DNA from: Chloroflexi bacterium HGW-Chloroflexi-2
GTDB taxonomy: Bacteria; Chloroflexota; Anaerolineae; Anaerolineales; Anaerolineaceae
Assembly: GCA_002840735.1 (NCBI GenBank)
Contig: PHBY01000014.1
Location: 36,657 to 100,656 of the forward strand
Length of the DNA: 64,000 nt
Direction of reading: 5' to 3'
Shown: in pieces, positions 35,901 through 46,258 of the stretch
How the letters are laid out: the number at the start of each line of letters is the position of its first letter
How positions within the stretch are numbered: the stretch's first letter is position 1
Translations under genes and position numbers: made by a program
Notes under the pieces: model-generated
Databases searched by the model: none
What the model saw: the letters and a program-made list of their open reading frames with translations, nothing else
Told to the model about the DNA's origin: nothing

Positions 35901-35905
35901 TCTAG
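32903..35905 (+). CDS. glyQS: Fused glycyl-tRNA synthetase, alpha-beta type
   Basis: A 1000-residue single-chain form of the heterotetrameric bacterial enzyme. Residues 1-290 are the alpha (GlyQ) catalytic unit: [39 protein letters not shown] and [19 protein letters not shown] linker of about 20 residues leads to the beta (GlyS) unit: [40 protein letters not shown], an HD-like region and the C-terminal anticodon-binding part. It charges tRNA-Gly. The ATG at 32903 follows GGAGGAGT directly; the TTG at 32876 lacks a ribosome site. dnaG follows after 85 bases. Confidence 0.95.
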   Translation: MSLDFQSIILKLQQFWNDQGCLIWQPYYTQVGAGTMNPATSLRVLGPEPWHVAYVEPSVRPDDGRYGENPNRLQMHTQFQVILKPDPGNPQEIYLKSLQALGVNPAEHDIRFVEDNWESPALGAWGLGWEVWLDGQEITQFTYFQQAGGMPMEPVSVEITYGLERIAMALQKVNNFKDIQWSPDRTYGDVHLKGEQEHSKYYFEVADVTRLRQMFDLFEAEANEALSHGLVLPAHDSVLKCSHTFNVLDTRGAVGVTERQALFSRMREISRKVAEAYYKQREDMGFPWKATIAEPKKSDAQTQAIIVDVDQLSGTAPFLFEIGCEELPVGDLKSALNQLNERIPTMLDELRLAYADVQVLGTPRRLVVSVDGLGLRQADLVQVVKGPPADRAFTPDGIPTKAAEGFARGKGVDVSELKISEIDGGRYVTVQVQQTGRAAIQVLAEVLPTEIAKLKFDKSMRWNESNVAFSRPIRWLLAMLGNQLIPFQYAGLTSSLQTRGLRFLEPEIVSIENPNEYFKVLEKQNILIDPVKRRTEIEQQVKTKIRELGGAENKLDEELLDEVTMMVESPTAFVGSFEEEYLALPPEVLISVMKKHQRYFPVFDLNSNLMKFFIGVRNGDQQNLDQVVDGNEQVVRARFSDAAFFIKEDLKSSLAEIRQSLSGLTFQFKLGTMLDKTERIEKVLPNLIKFFNLTEIESRVTRRAAHLCKADLMTHMVIEMTSLQGVMGRYYAVKSGESEEVAKAIYEHYLPRFTGDQMPGTRPGMVLSLADRLDTLAGLFAAGLAPSGTKDPFAQRRAALGLVQMLIAWDLDFDLREGINLAASVLPLEMKPEDMNACLEFINGRLQSSLLEQGYRYDVVAAVLVAQGHNPAAAVRAIKTLLDWIKRSDWEKILPTYSRCVRITRDLKTVYQVSPTLLKEDSERELYAGLVSVSNFERRPGSMADFFHIFMPLMPVINQFFDEVLVMAEDQAVRENRLGMLQGIALLAQGVADFSLLEGF

Positions 35906-35990
35906 CTCGGTTGCCAATAATTTTAAAAAAAATCATGATTATGATTGGGCAGGAATCTGCTTTCTGATATAGAATCAAACCGAGGCGAGG

Positions 35991-37904
35991 ATGACAACTG
36001 TTGATGAGATTAAGAATCGGATAGACATACTCGATCTGGTCTCCGATTCTGTAAAGCTACGACGCTCTGGGAAAAATTATCTGGGCTTTTGCCCGTTCCA
36101 TGATAACAAGCGCACGCCTGCTTTTGTTGTCTTCCCTGATTCAGGCACCTGGCGTTGTTTCGGTCAATGCAATGAGGGTGGCGATATCTTCAAGTATGTC
36201 ATGAAAAAAGAAGGCTGGGATTTTGCAGAAACCCTGCGCTATCTGGCTGAAAAAGCTGGCGTGGAACTACAACCCCAAACCGAAGAACAAAAAGAACAGG
36301 ACGAACAATACGACCACTACCGCCAACTGCTGGAAGAAGCGGTAACGTTTTATCAGCATCAATTGTTGCAAGCACCTGAGGGGAAATATGCCCTGAATTA
36401 TCTTTTGCAACGGGGAGTTACCCGCGAGACCATCGAAACCTTTGGATTGGGATTTGCACCAGCTTCGTGGGATATTACCCACCAATATTTTTTTGGCAAG
36501 GGTTACTCTGAACTGGACTTGATAGAATCCGGACTGGTGACTCAACGCGAAGGGGGCGGGGTCTATGACCGCTTCCGCAACCGATTGATGTTTGCGATCC
36601 GCGACATGGGTGGCAGGATGTCTGGATTTGGAGCACGTATACTTGATCCGGATGATGTACCTAAATACCTGAACTCCCCGCAAACACCTTTATTTGACAA
36701 AGGTCGTCTGTTATATGGCTTGAACCTGGCTCGAAAAGCCATCCGCGCCGAAGATCAGGTGGTGATTGTCGAAGGATATATGGATGTGATCGTTCCCTAT
36801 CAGGCAGGTTTCCTGAATACGGTCTCCCCCATGGGAACTGCTTTGACGGAAGATCAGATGCGCCTGTTGAAACGCTTTACCCGCCGGATTGTTCTGGCCC
36901 TGGATGCCGATGCTGCCGGTGAGAAAGCCACACTTCGGGGGCTGGAAGTTGCCCGGCAGGCATTGGATCACAGCGAAGAGATCAGCTTTAATCCACGTGG
37001 TTTGCTGCGCTATGAAGCGCGTCTGGAAGCGGATGTGCGTGTTACCACCATTCCGGAAGGGATGGACCCGGATGAGATTGTCCTGCGTGACCCGGAAGAG
37101 TGGCGCAAGATTGTGGAATCTGCCAAACCTATTGTGCTGCATGTGATGGAGACCCTCGCCGGCCAGAAAGACCTGGATGATCCCAAGGTGAAACGGGAAA
37201 TTTCCACCCGAGTGCTGCCGTTAATTGAGGATATTCCCAATGCTGTGGAACGGGATGCATATCGACAACGCCTGGCACGCTTGCTGAAGGTGGATGAACG
37301 CGCTTTGGTTGGGGATGGTTCCTCTACGCGTACTACTTCGACCGTTCGTCGCAGACCCAAAGAACAACAAGCTGTGGAAGTTGAAGCAATCCCAGTGACA
37401 AAAACCAACGAACTATTGTCAAGATCACTGGAAAAACATTGTCTGCGACTGCTCTTGCAGGATCCGGAGTGGCTGCATGTACTGGATCGGGCTTTACAAA
37501 AGAATGGTTTGAACCGCATGGATGTGACCGATTTTGAATACGTCGATTTTCAAATCCTGGCTCGTTTGATCATGCAATCTCTGGAGCAGGATCGTCAGGA
37601 ACCTCAGGCTTATCTCACAGAACATATTCCTGAAGAATTAACATCGCTGGTAGATGAGTTGCAAAATGACCCAAGGCTTGAAAACAAGAACGCCCAGAAA
37701 TTGCAGGAAGATTTGATCCGAACCTTAATGAAATTACGACTGGTAAGGGTGAATGATGGAATACAGCAGATGCGTTTTTTGATGGAAGAAATGCAGGAAG
37801 CAGGTGAAACTGGCATCAATCCTTATCAGGATAATATGCTCCATTATACGCTGATGAGGTCACGTCTTGACCTGGCATTGGGGCGTCTGATTCAACTTGA
37901 TTAA
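35991..37904 (+). CDS. dnaG: DNA primase
   Basis: A 637-residue primase making RNA primers at the replication fork. The CHC2 zinc domain has CPFH at the start and [18 protein letters not shown]; the TOPRIM core has [11 protein letters not shown] and [12 protein letters not shown]; a helical C-terminal region would bind the DnaB helicase. GAGGCGAGG immediately precedes the ATG, and TATAGAAT (35968-35975) is a likely -10 for a local promoter with a 10-base leader. rpoD begins 25 bases after the stop. Confidence 0.95.
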   Translation: MTTVDEIKNRIDILDLVSDSVKLRRSGKNYLGFCPFHDNKRTPAFVVFPDSGTWRCFGQCNEGGDIFKYVMKKEGWDFAETLRYLAEKAGVELQPQTEEQKEQDEQYDHYRQLLEEAVTFYQHQLLQAPEGKYALNYLLQRGVTRETIETFGLGFAPASWDITHQYFFGKGYSELDLIESGLVTQREGGGVYDRFRNRLMFAIRDMGGRMSGFGARILDPDDVPKYLNSPQTPLFDKGRLLYGLNLARKAIRAEDQVVIVEGYMDVIVPYQAGFLNTVSPMGTALTEDQMRLLKRFTRRIVLALDADAAGEKATLRGLEVARQALDHSEEISFNPRGLLRYEARLEADVRVTTIPEGMDPDEIVLRDPEEWRKIVESAKPIVLHVMETLAGQKDLDDPKVKREISTRVLPLIEDIPNAVERDAYRQRLARLLKVDERALVGDGSSTRTTSTVRRRPKEQQAVEVEAIPVTKTNELLSRSLEKHCLRLLLQDPEWLHVLDRALQKNGLNRMDVTDFEYVDFQILARLIMQSLEQDRQEPQAYLTEHIPEELTSLVDELQNDPRLENKNAQKLQEDLIRTLMKLRLVRVNDGIQQMRFLMEEMQEAGETGINPYQDNMLHYTLMRSRLDLALGRLIQLD

Positions 37905-37917
37905 AAATAAATTATGG

Positions 37918-37930
37918 TATAAATATCCTA
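37918..37930 (+). promoter_or_regulatory. rpoD -10 box, apparently leaderless
   Basis: TATAAA (37918-37923) ends six bases before the ATG at 37930. There is no Shine-Dalgarno sequence in the 25 bases after dnaG. Same geometry as maf. Confidence 0.5.
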
Positions 37931-39603
37931 TGCCCAAAAAGAAAACGCCGGAAAAATTAAATACATCTGATCATGATTTGGAAAATGATGGTCCATTGGA
38001 TGATCGTATGGATGACCCAATCGACGATCAACCGGTTGTTGAGAAAATAGTACAACCTAAACCGCGTAAACCAACCCGTGGGCGTAATAAAAAGAAAGAA
38101 TCACTTTCATCTGAAAATGAGGATGGTGAAGAATGGAAGGAAGACGATACCATTGAAGCTGAATCCAATTCGGATGAGGACGAAGAGGTTATTGACGATC
38201 CCATCGAAATTCTGGAAGCGGCTATCTCAGGAGATTTATCCGAAGATCCGGTACGATTGTATTTAAAGGAGATCGGTCGCATCGATTTGCTGGATGCAGA
38301 CAGTGAATTTCGCCTGGCGGCTCGCATCGAAGCAGAACGTTTGCTGGATCAGATTCTGACCCATGTGGATGTAGAAAAAGGGGCAACCGGTTACTATACT
38401 GCTATTTACGTCACAGTGGTTGATAATTTATATGAATCCTGGAAGGCTTTGATGGGGGATGTGGATAGTTATGCAAAGGGTGAAGGACCAGATATTGATC
38501 TGGTTCTGCTTGAATCGCAGCTTTTACGGCGTACCTGGCAGGCAGATGAACCTTCATATTTACGCTCCTATCTGGATAATGGTATGTGGGGCAAAAATTC
38601 GGATTGGGATGGTCTGGTACAGCATGCCTTCAAAGGCTTTTTGTGTTTATATTTATTACCCATCGAGACATCCAGCAAATTGATTCGTTACCTGCAGGAA
38701 AAGAAAAAATTGCCGCGCCGCAGTTCCTTCGATAAATTCCTGCCATCGGAAGATGTGTTGACCGTGGAGATGGATCAAGTACGCTGGCTGGCAGAAGAAG
38801 CCAATCAGAGCCTGATTCGTGCTAATTTACGTCTGGTGGTCAGTATTGCCAAACGCTATCTGGGTCGTGGCATATCCTTCCTGGACTTAATTCAGGAGGG
38901 CAATCTTGGTTTATTAAGGGCAGTGGCAAAATTTGACCCTACCCGTGGATTCAAGTTCAGTACGTATGCCACCTGGTGGATACGCCAATCCATCAGCCGT
39001 TACATAGCCGAGCAGGCACGCACCATCCGTATTCCCGTGCATTTATTTGAAGCGATCACGCGTCTCTTGCGTGTACAACGCACCCTGGTACAGAAGTTAG
39101 GCCGAGAACCCAGCCATGAAGAACTGGCATTAGAATCAGGCTTTCTCTCGGAAGTGGATACGCTCGAGATTCAACACTGCCGCAAACTCGATATCCCGAT
39201 TGATTTTGATCTGCAGGCACGCTGGTCAGCAGCGACTGCTAAAGTACAACGGATCTTACAATCGGCTGAAGAACCAGTTTCCCTGGAACGCCCGGTGGGT
39301 GATGAGGATAGCAGCCAGCTGGGTGATTTTATTGAAGATGACGATGCACTCGAGCCGATGGATGCAGCTGCGCGTGAGATGTTACGCGAACAGGTGCAAA
39401 ATGCCCTGGGTGCTCTTTCGGAACGCGAACGACAGGTGTTGGAGTTGCGCTTTGGTTTGATTGATGGCAAAGACCACACATTGGAAGAAGTCAGCCGGTA
39501 TTTCAATGTAACCCGGGAACGCATCCGCCAGATTGAAGCCAAAGCATTAAGAAAGTTGCGTCATCCCACCCGCAGCCGGCATTTACGCGAATATCTATCC
39601 TGA
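37930..39603 (+). CDS. rpoD: Housekeeping RNA polymerase sigma factor
   Basis: A 557-residue sigma-70 family factor. An acidic, low-complexity N-terminus (to about residue 95) precedes region 1.2 ([20 protein letters not shown]). A non-conserved insert lies at residues about 130-255. Region 2 has [20 protein letters not shown] and [20 protein letters not shown]; region 4 has [20 protein letters not shown] and [18 protein letters not shown]. This is the full set for a primary sigma factor. The ATG at 37930 is preferred to 37897, which overlaps dnaG. Its place after dnaG matches the dnaG-rpoD pairing seen in many bacteria. Confidence 0.95.
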   Translation: MPKKKTPEKLNTSDHDLENDGPLDDRMDDPIDDQPVVEKIVQPKPRKPTRGRNKKKESLSSENEDGEEWKEDDTIEAESNSDEDEEVIDDPIEILEAAISGDLSEDPVRLYLKEIGRIDLLDADSEFRLAARIEAERLLDQILTHVDVEKGATGYYTAIYVTVVDNLYESWKALMGDVDSYAKGEGPDIDLVLLESQLLRRTWQADEPSYLRSYLDNGMWGKNSDWDGLVQHAFKGFLCLYLLPIETSSKLIRYLQEKKKLPRRSSFDKFLPSEDVLTVEMDQVRWLAEEANQSLIRANLRLVVSIAKRYLGRGISFLDLIQEGNLGLLRAVAKFDPTRGFKFSTYATWWIRQSISRYIAEQARTIRIPVHLFEAITRLLRVQRTLVQKLGREPSHEELALESGFLSEVDTLEIQHCRKLDIPIDFDLQARWSAATAKVQRILQSAEEPVSLERPVGDEDSSQLGDFIEDDDALEPMDAAAREMLREQVQNALGALSERERQVLELRFGLIDGKDHTLEEVSRYFNVTRERIRQIEAKALRKLRHPTRSRHLREYLS

Positions 39604-39651
39604 CAAGAAATCAGATCTGTCAAGATCATTGATTTGATTTTTTTCCAACAC

Positions 39652-41514
39652 ATGATCTTATCCTACCCTTTCTCAGAACATTTACTCCTGGCTGCAACTG
39701 CCATTCTGGTGTTGACGCTTCCAGGGTTGGTGTGGATCTTATGCTTTAAAAATGACGGCCGTGATATAGCAGAACGGTTGGGGGATATGATTGGCTTGAG
39801 CATCTCCAGCATGGCGATTCTGGCTATGAGCTTCTTTTTTCTGGGCTGGCGGTTTTCCGGGGGATTAATCGTGACTTTGATTGTTATAATGGCGATCATT
39901 GCCTTGTATTTGTTGATAAAACATCAGGCGCAATTCCAGCGGGTTCATCTGCGGTGGTTAATAGGGATTGGACTGGTGTTGTTGCTGGTAGTGGCTTTTC
40001 GTTTTTATCAGGCAAAGGACCTGGTATTCCCGGCCTGGGTGGATTCGGTGCATCATGTCTTGATCACCCAGAAGATTATTGATTATGGTGGACTGCCTGA
40101 GACACTGGCACCAGAGTTGGATGTGCCTTTGTTTTATCATTATGGCTTTCATTTAATCGCAGCGTTGTTCAGTTGGATCAGCCAGCTGGAACCGGTTCAG
40201 GCGGTGTTATGGTTCGGGCAGGTGATCAATGGTTTGGTGGTGGTTGGGATTTATCGTCTGAGCAAATCGATTTGGCGGCAGACTATTCCCGCACTTCTGG
40301 CGGCTTTACTGGTGGGTTTTGCGTTTCAAATGCCAGCATATTACGTGACCTGGGGTCGCTACACATTGCTGACCGGGCTATTGGTAATGTTGCCAGCCAT
40401 GGCAGTAGCGTATGAACTGCTGATGAATGGGTTCTCAAAGGAACGAGCCGCACGCTTGCTGGTTCTGACGGCTGGGTTGGCATTGGTTCATTATCTGGCA
40501 TTGTTTTATTTTGGGCTATTCCTGTTCAGTCTGGTGGTCGAACGTGGGGTTGCCTGGTATCGCAGTAAAGATCCAGAGGATCGCAAGCGGATCTTCAAGA
40601 GCGTATGGCCAATGGCGCTGGGTGCTGCAGGGGGAATTCTGATTGCCCTGCCGTGGTTGCTGCGCATGTTGAGCGCTCAGGCATCTCAGGTGAGTGTTCA
40701 GGTAGTGCTACCAAAAGCAGAGAACCTGAATTCCTATCAATACATCCTTTATTTGCTGGGTCCTACGCACAATTATTTCCTCATGGGCGGAGCATTGTTG
40801 GGCTTGATTTTGGTCTGGTGGCAGAGGAAAAGCCGTGGCATGGCCATTTGGGCGAGTATGATGGTTTTGATATCATTACCGTGGGGATTGCGCTTTGGTC
40901 CTTTCCGTCCAGATCACATGGCGATTGTGTTATTCATCCCTGCAGCCATTATGCTATCTTATGGTTGGGTGTGGTTGTGTGGGGAGTTGCAACGCCGTAT
41001 TCATCTATTCTTAGGTTTTGCTGTGCTGGTGGCAGGCGTTATTGGCATGCTGGGTTGGGGTATCTGGCAAACCAGAAATGTGATCAATCCAGTAACGGTT
41101 TTAGCTGATCAGGCTGATTGGACTGCAATCAATTGGATTGATGATAACCTGCCCACTGATGCGAGATTTCTGACCAATACAACCATCTGGCAATACCAGA
41201 CATACAGAGGTTTGGACGGGGGATATTGGATCCTGCCGAAAACGGGGCGATTTGCGATTGCCTTGCCGGGTTTGTATGGTTATGGAACAACAGAAGAAAA
41301 AGCACAATGGGTGAACTGGATGGAACGGGCTTCTGTGGTGCACGCCTGTGATGACGGTTTCTGGTCCCTGGTTAAAGAAGCTAATCTTTCACACGTGTAT
41401 TTACGGGTTGGGAAAGGGTCTTTACAACCGAATGCGATGGTCGCCTGTCCGAATGTTGAGGTGGTTTATCAGCAAAATGGGGTCTGGATTTATGAAATTT
41501 TAGCTACCGAATGA
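39652..41514 (+). CDS. Polytopic GT-C-like membrane protein
   Basis: A 620-residue protein with about 12-13 hydrophobic segments and a soluble C-terminal domain of about 130 residues. After the fourth helix comes FPAWVDSVHHVLITQKII with an Asp in the outer loop, then PLFYHYGFHLIAALFSW, an arrangement seen in GT-C glycosyltransferase-like proteins. A glycosyltransferase role is inferred. It is not closely similar to the two paralogs at 7.5-12 kb. The start is uncertain: ATG at 39652 or TTG at 39634, neither with a clear ribosome site. Confidence 0.65.
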   Translation: MILSYPFSEHLLLAATAILVLTLPGLVWILCFKNDGRDIAERLGDMIGLSISSMAILAMSFFFLGWRFSGGLIVTLIVIMAIIALYLLIKHQAQFQRVHLRWLIGIGLVLLLVVAFRFYQAKDLVFPAWVDSVHHVLITQKIIDYGGLPETLAPELDVPLFYHYGFHLIAALFSWISQLEPVQAVLWFGQVINGLVVVGIYRLSKSIWRQTIPALLAALLVGFAFQMPAYYVTWGRYTLLTGLLVMLPAMAVAYELLMNGFSKERAARLLVLTAGLALVHYLALFYFGLFLFSLVVERGVAWYRSKDPEDRKRIFKSVWPMALGAAGGILIALPWLLRMLSAQASQVSVQVVLPKAENLNSYQYILYLLGPTHNYFLMGGALLGLILVWWQRKSRGMAIWASMMVLISLPWGLRFGPFRPDHMAIVLFIPAAIMLSYGWVWLCGELQRRIHLFLGFAVLVAGVIGMLGWGIWQTRNVINPVTVLADQADWTAINWIDDNLPTDARFLTNTTIWQYQTYRGLDGGYWILPKTGRFAIALPGLYGYGTTEEKAQWVNWMERASVVHACDDGFWSLVKEANLSHVYLRVGKGSLQPNAMVACPNVEVVYQQNGVWIYEILATE

Positions 41515-41701
41515 ACCGCTTTCTGAAATAATTCACAATTAAAGCCTGTAAACTGTCAATGATTCTCATGATAAAACAGATCAAAATTCTGACAATTTCC
41601 TCGCAATTTTTGCTTGAAACTCAGCCAACTTTAATGTAAACTTGATGACAATCTGGAAGATAATAAACCAAAATGGTAAAATCAGATTATGGTATTCAAC
41701 G

Positions 41702-41738
41702 AACAAAAAATTTTTTAGTGTCTTAAAAATTTTTTGTT
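41702..41738 (+). repeat. AT-only inverted repeat upstream of the nuo operon
   Basis: AACAAAAAATTTTT (41702-41715) and AAAAATTTTTTGTT (41725-41738) are perfect 14-base complements around a 9-base spacer. It may end the upstream GT-C-like transcript in both directions or act as a bent or cruciform site. The rest of 41515-41820 is AT-rich with no gene. Confidence 0.6.
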
Positions 41739-41825
41739 GGGTATTAATAAATCGAACGACTACCCTTTTTTTGAGCGATCAATGACGGTCGAACGTGAGA
41801 AAATTTTGTATTTAGTTTGTGAAAA

Positions 41826-41854
41826 TTGCCACCAGACTGTTCGTGTGTTATACT
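41826..41854 (+). promoter_or_regulatory. nuo operon promoter
   Basis: TTGCCA (41826-41831), 17 bases, TATACT (41849-41854), with a TGTGT extension before the -10. The start of transcription should fall near 41861, giving a leader of about 34 bases to nuoA. The same TTGCCA-17 arrangement drives tRNA-Arg at 60493. Confidence 0.75.
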
Positions 41855-41894
41855 GGAGCGGTCGGAAATTAGACTTTTTTGGTAAGGATTGCCT

Positions 41895-42251
41895 ATGTTG
41901 ATGGAATTTCTCCCCTTGCTGATTATCCTGCTACTGGCTGTATTTATTGGAGTCTTTGTTGTTGTTTTGGGAAGTACGTTTGGTCCCAAGCGACCTGGAC
42001 AAAGGAAGAATTCACCGTATGAATCGGGAATGGTGCCGTATGGGCCTGCCAAAAGGCGCATATCGGTGCGCTATTACCTGATTGCGGTGTTGTTTATATT
42101 GTTTGATATTGAGGTTGTCTTCCTGGTGCCCTGGGCAGTCGTCGTCCGCCAGATTGGTGTGCCAGGATTGGTGTTTATGATCATTTTTGTGCTGATTTTA
42201 GAGGTAGCGCATTTATATGCATGGAAGAAAGGAGCACTCGAATGGGATTAG
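41895..42251 (+). CDS. nuoA: NADH-quinone oxidoreductase subunit A
   Basis: A 118-residue membrane subunit with three helices. The loop [20 protein letters not shown] includes the conserved YESG block, and [12 protein letters not shown] is the family signature of helix 2. It helps form the quinone-site region at the membrane arm junction. The ATG at 41895 has AAGGA 7 bases upstream. First gene of a fourteen-gene operon that ends at 56211. Confidence 0.95.
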   Translation: MLMEFLPLLIILLLAVFIGVFVVVLGSTFGPKRPGQRKNSPYESGMVPYGPAKRRISVRYYLIAVLFILFDIEVVFLVPWAVVVRQIGVPGLVFMIIFVLILEVAHLYAWKKGALEWD

Positions 42252-42724
42252 AACAAAAAGCTGGAAATATGGGGATTGTTACCACGTCCCTGGAAAAAGC
42301 AGTCAATTGGTCACGGACCAATGCGATGTGGCCGATGTTATTTGGTTTAGCCTGTTGCGCCATCGAGATGATGGCTGCTCAGGCTGCTGATTATGATATG
42401 AGTCGTTTTGGAATGGAATTGATGCGTGCCAGTCCACGCCAATCTGATTTGATGATTGTTGCAGGACGTGTTTCTCGCAAGATGGGGCCAGTTGTCCGAA
42501 AACTGTATGACCAGATGCCTGCCCCGAAATGGGTGATTGCCATGGGTGATTGTGCTGCTTGTGGTGGCATTTTCAACAATTATGCCGTTTTACAGGGTGT
42601 TGATGAGATCGTCCCTGTGGATGTATATATAGCGGGCTGTCCACCACGTCCAGAAGCGCTGATTCATGGTGTTTTGACCTTGCATGAAAAGGTTAGAAAA
42701 GAAAAGATCAAGGATTGGGCGTAA
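42242..42724 (+). CDS. nuoB: NADH-quinone oxidoreductase subunit B
   Basis: A 160-residue subunit carrying the N2 iron-sulfur cluster next to quinone. Cluster cysteines are in [11 protein letters not shown] (adjacent pair), [10 protein letters not shown] and [19 protein letters not shown] lies 7 bases before the ATG at 42242, which overlaps nuoA by 10 bases. An upstream ATG at 42221 lacks a ribosome site. Confidence 0.95.
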   Translation: MGLEQKAGNMGIVTTSLEKAVNWSRTNAMWPMLFGLACCAIEMMAAQAADYDMSRFGMELMRASPRQSDLMIVAGRVSRKMGPVVRKLYDQMPAPKWVIAMGDCAACGGIFNNYAVLQGVDEIVPVDVYIAGCPPRPEALIHGVLTLHEKVRKEKIKDWA

Positions 42725-42725
42725 T

Positions 42726-43238
42726 ATGAGCGAACATCTTCAAAATACGATTACCATGATTCAAGCTCGTAACCAGGTTGAATTGGAAGAATTTCGAGGC
42801 GAGTACACCGTATTTGTTGATCCGGAAAAAATTCAGACCTTCATGCTGGAACTACGAGATCAGCATGACTTTAATATCTGTATGGATGTCACTGCTGTGG
42901 ATTATTACCCGCAGGAAACCCCACGTTTTCATGTAATTTACCTGTTATATTCAATGCCGCACAATGTGCGTTTACAGGTGCGTACGCGTCTTGATGGAAA
43001 TCATCCAAAGCTGGACAGTGTGCAGGGGATCTACACCAGCGCGAATTGGAAAGAACGTGAAGTATATGATCTGTTTGGGATTCACTTCACCGGACATCCG
43101 GATTTGCGCAGAATGTTGATGCCTGAAGATTGGGTAGGTCATCCATTGCGGAAGGATTATCCACTGGGATATGAAGAAGTGCAGTTTACCTTCAATTTTG
43201 ATGAAATCATGATCAATAAACCCCATCCAAAAGACTAA
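42726..43238 (+). CDS. nuoC: NADH-quinone oxidoreductase subunit C
   Basis: A 170-residue peripheral subunit (30 kDa family) with NWKEREVYDLFGIHFTGHPD and RRMLMPEDWVGHPLRKDYPL, the family's signature blocks. It is separate from nuoD, not fused. Starts one base after the nuoB stop. Confidence 0.95.
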   Translation: MSEHLQNTITMIQARNQVELEEFRGEYTVFVDPEKIQTFMLELRDQHDFNICMDVTAVDYYPQETPRFHVIYLLYSMPHNVRLQVRTRLDGNHPKLDSVQGIYTSANWKEREVYDLFGIHFTGHPDLRRMLMPEDWVGHPLRKDYPLGYEEVQFTFNFDEIMINKPHPKD

Positions 43239-43257
43239 TGGGCTGAGGGAGAAATAA

Positions 43258-44487
43258 ATGACAGATATTCGAGAAGTATCGGTAGATGAGTTAAGACATC
43301 TGGTTTCTGACCGTGCCATGACTGGCGAAACCATGTTACTCAACATGGGACCTCAGCACCCCAGCACGCATGGTGTTTTACGTCTGTTGTTGGAACTGGA
43401 TGGCGAAGTGGTTGTGAATGTCATTCCGGACATTGGCTTTCTGCATACTGGTGTGGAAAAAAATGCGGAATCGAAGAATTACCAGCAGTCAGAGGTGATG
43501 ACGGATCGCCTGGATTACCTTAATCCGATGGGAAACAACCTGACGTATTGTCTGGCGGTTGAAAAATTGACCGAACTGGATGTTCCCCCACGGGCACAGG
43601 CAATTCGTGTGATTCTGGCTGAATTGCAGCGCATTTCATCGCATTTATTGTGGCTGGGTACCTCAGCATTGGATCTGGGTGCTATGTCCGTGTTCTTGTA
43701 TTGTATGCGCGAACGTGAATTAGTGCTGAATATCTTCGAACTGGTTTCTGGCCAGCGTATGATGACAACCTTTATTCGCCCGGGTGGACTGTGGCGGGAT
43801 GTGCCGGTTGAGTTTGAAGCTACGGTACGTGATTTTCTGAAAGCCATGCCCAGGCGCATCAAAGAATACGATGATTTATTAGAGAAAAATGAAATTTTCC
43901 TTGATCGTACCAAAGGAATTGGGATTTTAACGAAAGAAGATTGTTTCCAGTATGGGTTATCCGGTCCTGTGATTCGCGGGTCGGGCGTCGCACATGACCT
44001 GCGTAAAAAACAACCTTACAGCGGTTACGATCTGTACGATTTCGATATCCCCACCCACCCGGAAGGCGATGTTTATGCCCGGTACCGAGTGCGCGTTGAG
44101 GAAATGACTCAATCATTACGGATCATTGAGCAAGCGTTGAACAAGATGCCTTATGGTCCAGTACGCAGTAACAATCGTAAGTATGTGCCGCCGCCACGCT
44201 CGGAAATTGGTGTGAGTATGGAAGCATTGATCCATCATTTTAAGTTATGGACCGAAGGCTTCACGCCACCTGCCGGTCATGTATACGCTGCTACTGAATC
44301 CCCGCGTGGCGAACTGGGCGTTTATATGGAGAGCGATGGAACCGCCAAGCCATACCGGGTGCACCTGGTAACGCCAACCTTTGTAAATTTACAGGCAATA
44401 CCGGTTATGAGTAGAAAACATTACATAGCGGACTTGATTGGTATTATTGGATCAATCGATGTTGTTCTGGGAGATTCGGATCGGTGA
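43258..44487 (+). CDS. nuoD: NADH-quinone oxidoreductase subunit D
   Basis: A 409-residue peripheral subunit (49 kDa family) lining the quinone cavity. MGPQHPSTHGVLRLLLELDG near residue 30 holds the conserved His pair; LHTGVEKNAESKNY and RISSHLLWLG follow; the C-terminus ends GSIDVVLGDSDR, the usual D-x-V-x-GD-x-DR end. The stop overlaps the GTG of nuoE by 4 bases. Confidence 0.96.
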   Translation: MTDIREVSVDELRHLVSDRAMTGETMLLNMGPQHPSTHGVLRLLLELDGEVVVNVIPDIGFLHTGVEKNAESKNYQQSEVMTDRLDYLNPMGNNLTYCLAVEKLTELDVPPRAQAIRVILAELQRISSHLLWLGTSALDLGAMSVFLYCMRERELVLNIFELVSGQRMMTTFIRPGGLWRDVPVEFEATVRDFLKAMPRRIKEYDDLLEKNEIFLDRTKGIGILTKEDCFQYGLSGPVIRGSGVAHDLRKKQPYSGYDLYDFDIPTHPEGDVYARYRVRVEEMTQSLRIIEQALNKMPYGPVRSNNRKYVPPPRSEIGVSMEALIHHFKLWTEGFTPPAGHVYAATESPRGELGVYMESDGTAKPYRVHLVTPTFVNLQAIPVMSRKHYIADLIGIIGSIDVVLGDSDR

Positions 44488-44999
44488 ACAAACTATATAA
44501 CAAATACGAAAAAGAAATCCTGGGAATATTGGCGCGTTATCCGGCAGAGGGAAAACGTTCTGCTGTGATGCCTTTACTATTCCTGGCGCAACGCGAAACT
44601 GGTTATGTTCCCACTGAAGCGTTGTCGAATATTGCTGAAATCACGGGTATATCAGAGACGGACGTGGCTTCGATCATGGGTTTTTATACTTTGTTCCATG
44701 CAGAACCAGCCGGTCGTTATCGCATTCAGATCTGTACGGATTTACCCTGTGCGTTACGCGGCTCTGAAAGTTATCTGGAGCAAATTTGTGAAAAACTGGG
44801 TGTAAAAGAGGGCGAGACCACAGCCGATGGATTGTTTACTGTCGAAGCAGTAAAATGTCTGGCAGCCTGCCATCGAGCACCCATGTTCCAGTTGCAGGGT
44901 GATGGTGAGATCAAATATTACGAAGATCAGAACGTGGAAATCACCATGCAAATTGTGGAAGAAATTCGCCACAAGGTTGCAGCAGAGCAGGAGGCATAA
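44484..44999 (+). CDS. nuoE: NADH-quinone oxidoreductase subunit E
   Basis: A 171-residue thioredoxin-like subunit with one 2Fe-2S cluster held by C84, C89, C125 and C129 (CTDLPC and CLAAC spacing). Part of the NADH dehydrogenase module with nuoF and nuoG. GTG start, coupled to nuoD. Confidence 0.95.
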   Translation: MNKLYNKYEKEILGILARYPAEGKRSAVMPLLFLAQRETGYVPTEALSNIAEITGISETDVASIMGFYTLFHAEPAGRYRIQICTDLPCALRGSESYLEQICEKLGVKEGETTADGLFTVEAVKCLAACHRAPMFQLQGDGEIKYYEDQNVEITMQIVEEIRHKVAAEQEA

Positions 45000-45000
45000 G

Positions 45001-46254
45001 ATGGAAAAATATATTCTCTTGCGCCACCGTGATGTTCCCGAAATCGATCAACTGGATGTTTATAAAGCCAATGATGGCTTAGTGGCTTTTGAAAAAGTCG
45101 TAAAAAGCATGCAACCTGCTGATGTAACCCTGGAGGTCAAGAACTCCGGGTTGCGCGGCCGTGGTGGGGCAGGTTTCCCGACCGGTATTAAATGGGGATT
45201 TTTACCGAATAATTCCTGGCCACATTATGTGGTAGCCAATGCGGATGAGTCGGAGCCGGGCACCTTTAAAGATCGTGAGATCATGGAAAGCAATCCATTC
45301 CAGTTCCTGGAAGGATTAATGATTGCCAGTTATGCCGTGCAGGCGAACCAGGCGTATGTATATCTGCGTGGAGAGTTCTGGCAATTAGCAGCATTCCTGG
45401 ATGAAAAAATTAAAGACCTGGAAGTCGCTGGATACCTGGGTGAGAAGATCCTGGGAACGGATTATTCTTTGAAAATCAACACTCATCTGGGAGCAGGCGC
45501 TTATATCTGCGGTGAGGAAACAGCGCTATTGGAATCGCTGGAAGGCAAATTGGGACAACCACGCTTGCGACCACCCTTCCCGGCTGCCGTTGGCTTATAT
45601 GGAAAACCGACTTTGATTAACAATGTAGAGACGTTGACCAACTTGCCCCTGATCATCCAAAAAGGTGCTGATTGGTACCGCAGTTTTGGCACCGAGCAAA
45701 GCCCAGGGGTTAAGATTTTCTCGCTGTCCGGCTGTGTCAATAAACCTGGTAATTATGAATTGCCGTTAGGTGTCACCTATCAGGAATTGATCTTTGAGCA
45801 TGGTGGCGGGATTGTGAACGACAACAAGATTAAAGCCGTGATGTCGGCAGGCGCTTCCTCCGATGTTGTGGTTGCGGATGATTTTTGTCTACAAACACCT
45901 CTGGCTTATGAAACCTGTTTAGACCGTATCAAAGCCCCATTGGGTTCAGCTTCGATTATTGTCCTGGATGAGACCGTGGATATGGCCTGGCTGGTGAGTA
46001 AGACCGTAAATTTCTTTAAACATGAATCGTGCGGTAAGTGTACTCCCTGCCGTGAAGGGACATTCTGGATGGATAGCCTGACAAAACATATGATGGCGAA
46101 TGAATCCAGAAGCGAAGATATTGATTTATTACGCAGTGTCGCTTTACAAGTGCAAGGCAAATGCCTGTGTGCGTTGGGTGAGTTTTCAACCATGGCTGTG
46201 GTAACGGCGGTTGATCGTTTTCGCGCAGATTTTGAAACGCATGTGAGGAGTTAA
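45001..46254 (+). CDS. nuoF: NADH-quinone oxidoreductase subunit F
   Basis: A 417-residue flavoprotein that takes electrons from NADH. GRGGAGFPTGIKWGF binds FMN/NADH, GAGAYICGEETALLESLEGK is the second nucleotide block, and the 4Fe-4S ligands are C344, C347, C350 (SCGKCTPCREG) and C390 (CALGE). The ATG at 45001 follows the nuoE stop directly. Confidence 0.96.
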   Translation: MEKYILLRHRDVPEIDQLDVYKANDGLVAFEKVVKSMQPADVTLEVKNSGLRGRGGAGFPTGIKWGFLPNNSWPHYVVANADESEPGTFKDREIMESNPFQFLEGLMIASYAVQANQAYVYLRGEFWQLAAFLDEKIKDLEVAGYLGEKILGTDYSLKINTHLGAGAYICGEETALLESLEGKLGQPRLRPPFPAAVGLYGKPTLINNVETLTNLPLIIQKGADWYRSFGTEQSPGVKIFSLSGCVNKPGNYELPLGVTYQELIFEHGGGIVNDNKIKAVMSAGASSDVVVADDFCLQTPLAYETCLDRIKAPLGSASIIVLDETVDMAWLVSKTVNFFKHESCGKCTPCREGTFWMDSLTKHMMANESRSEDIDLLRSVALQVQGKCLCALGEFSTMAVVTAVDRFRADFETHVRS

Positions 46255-46258
46255 TCAT

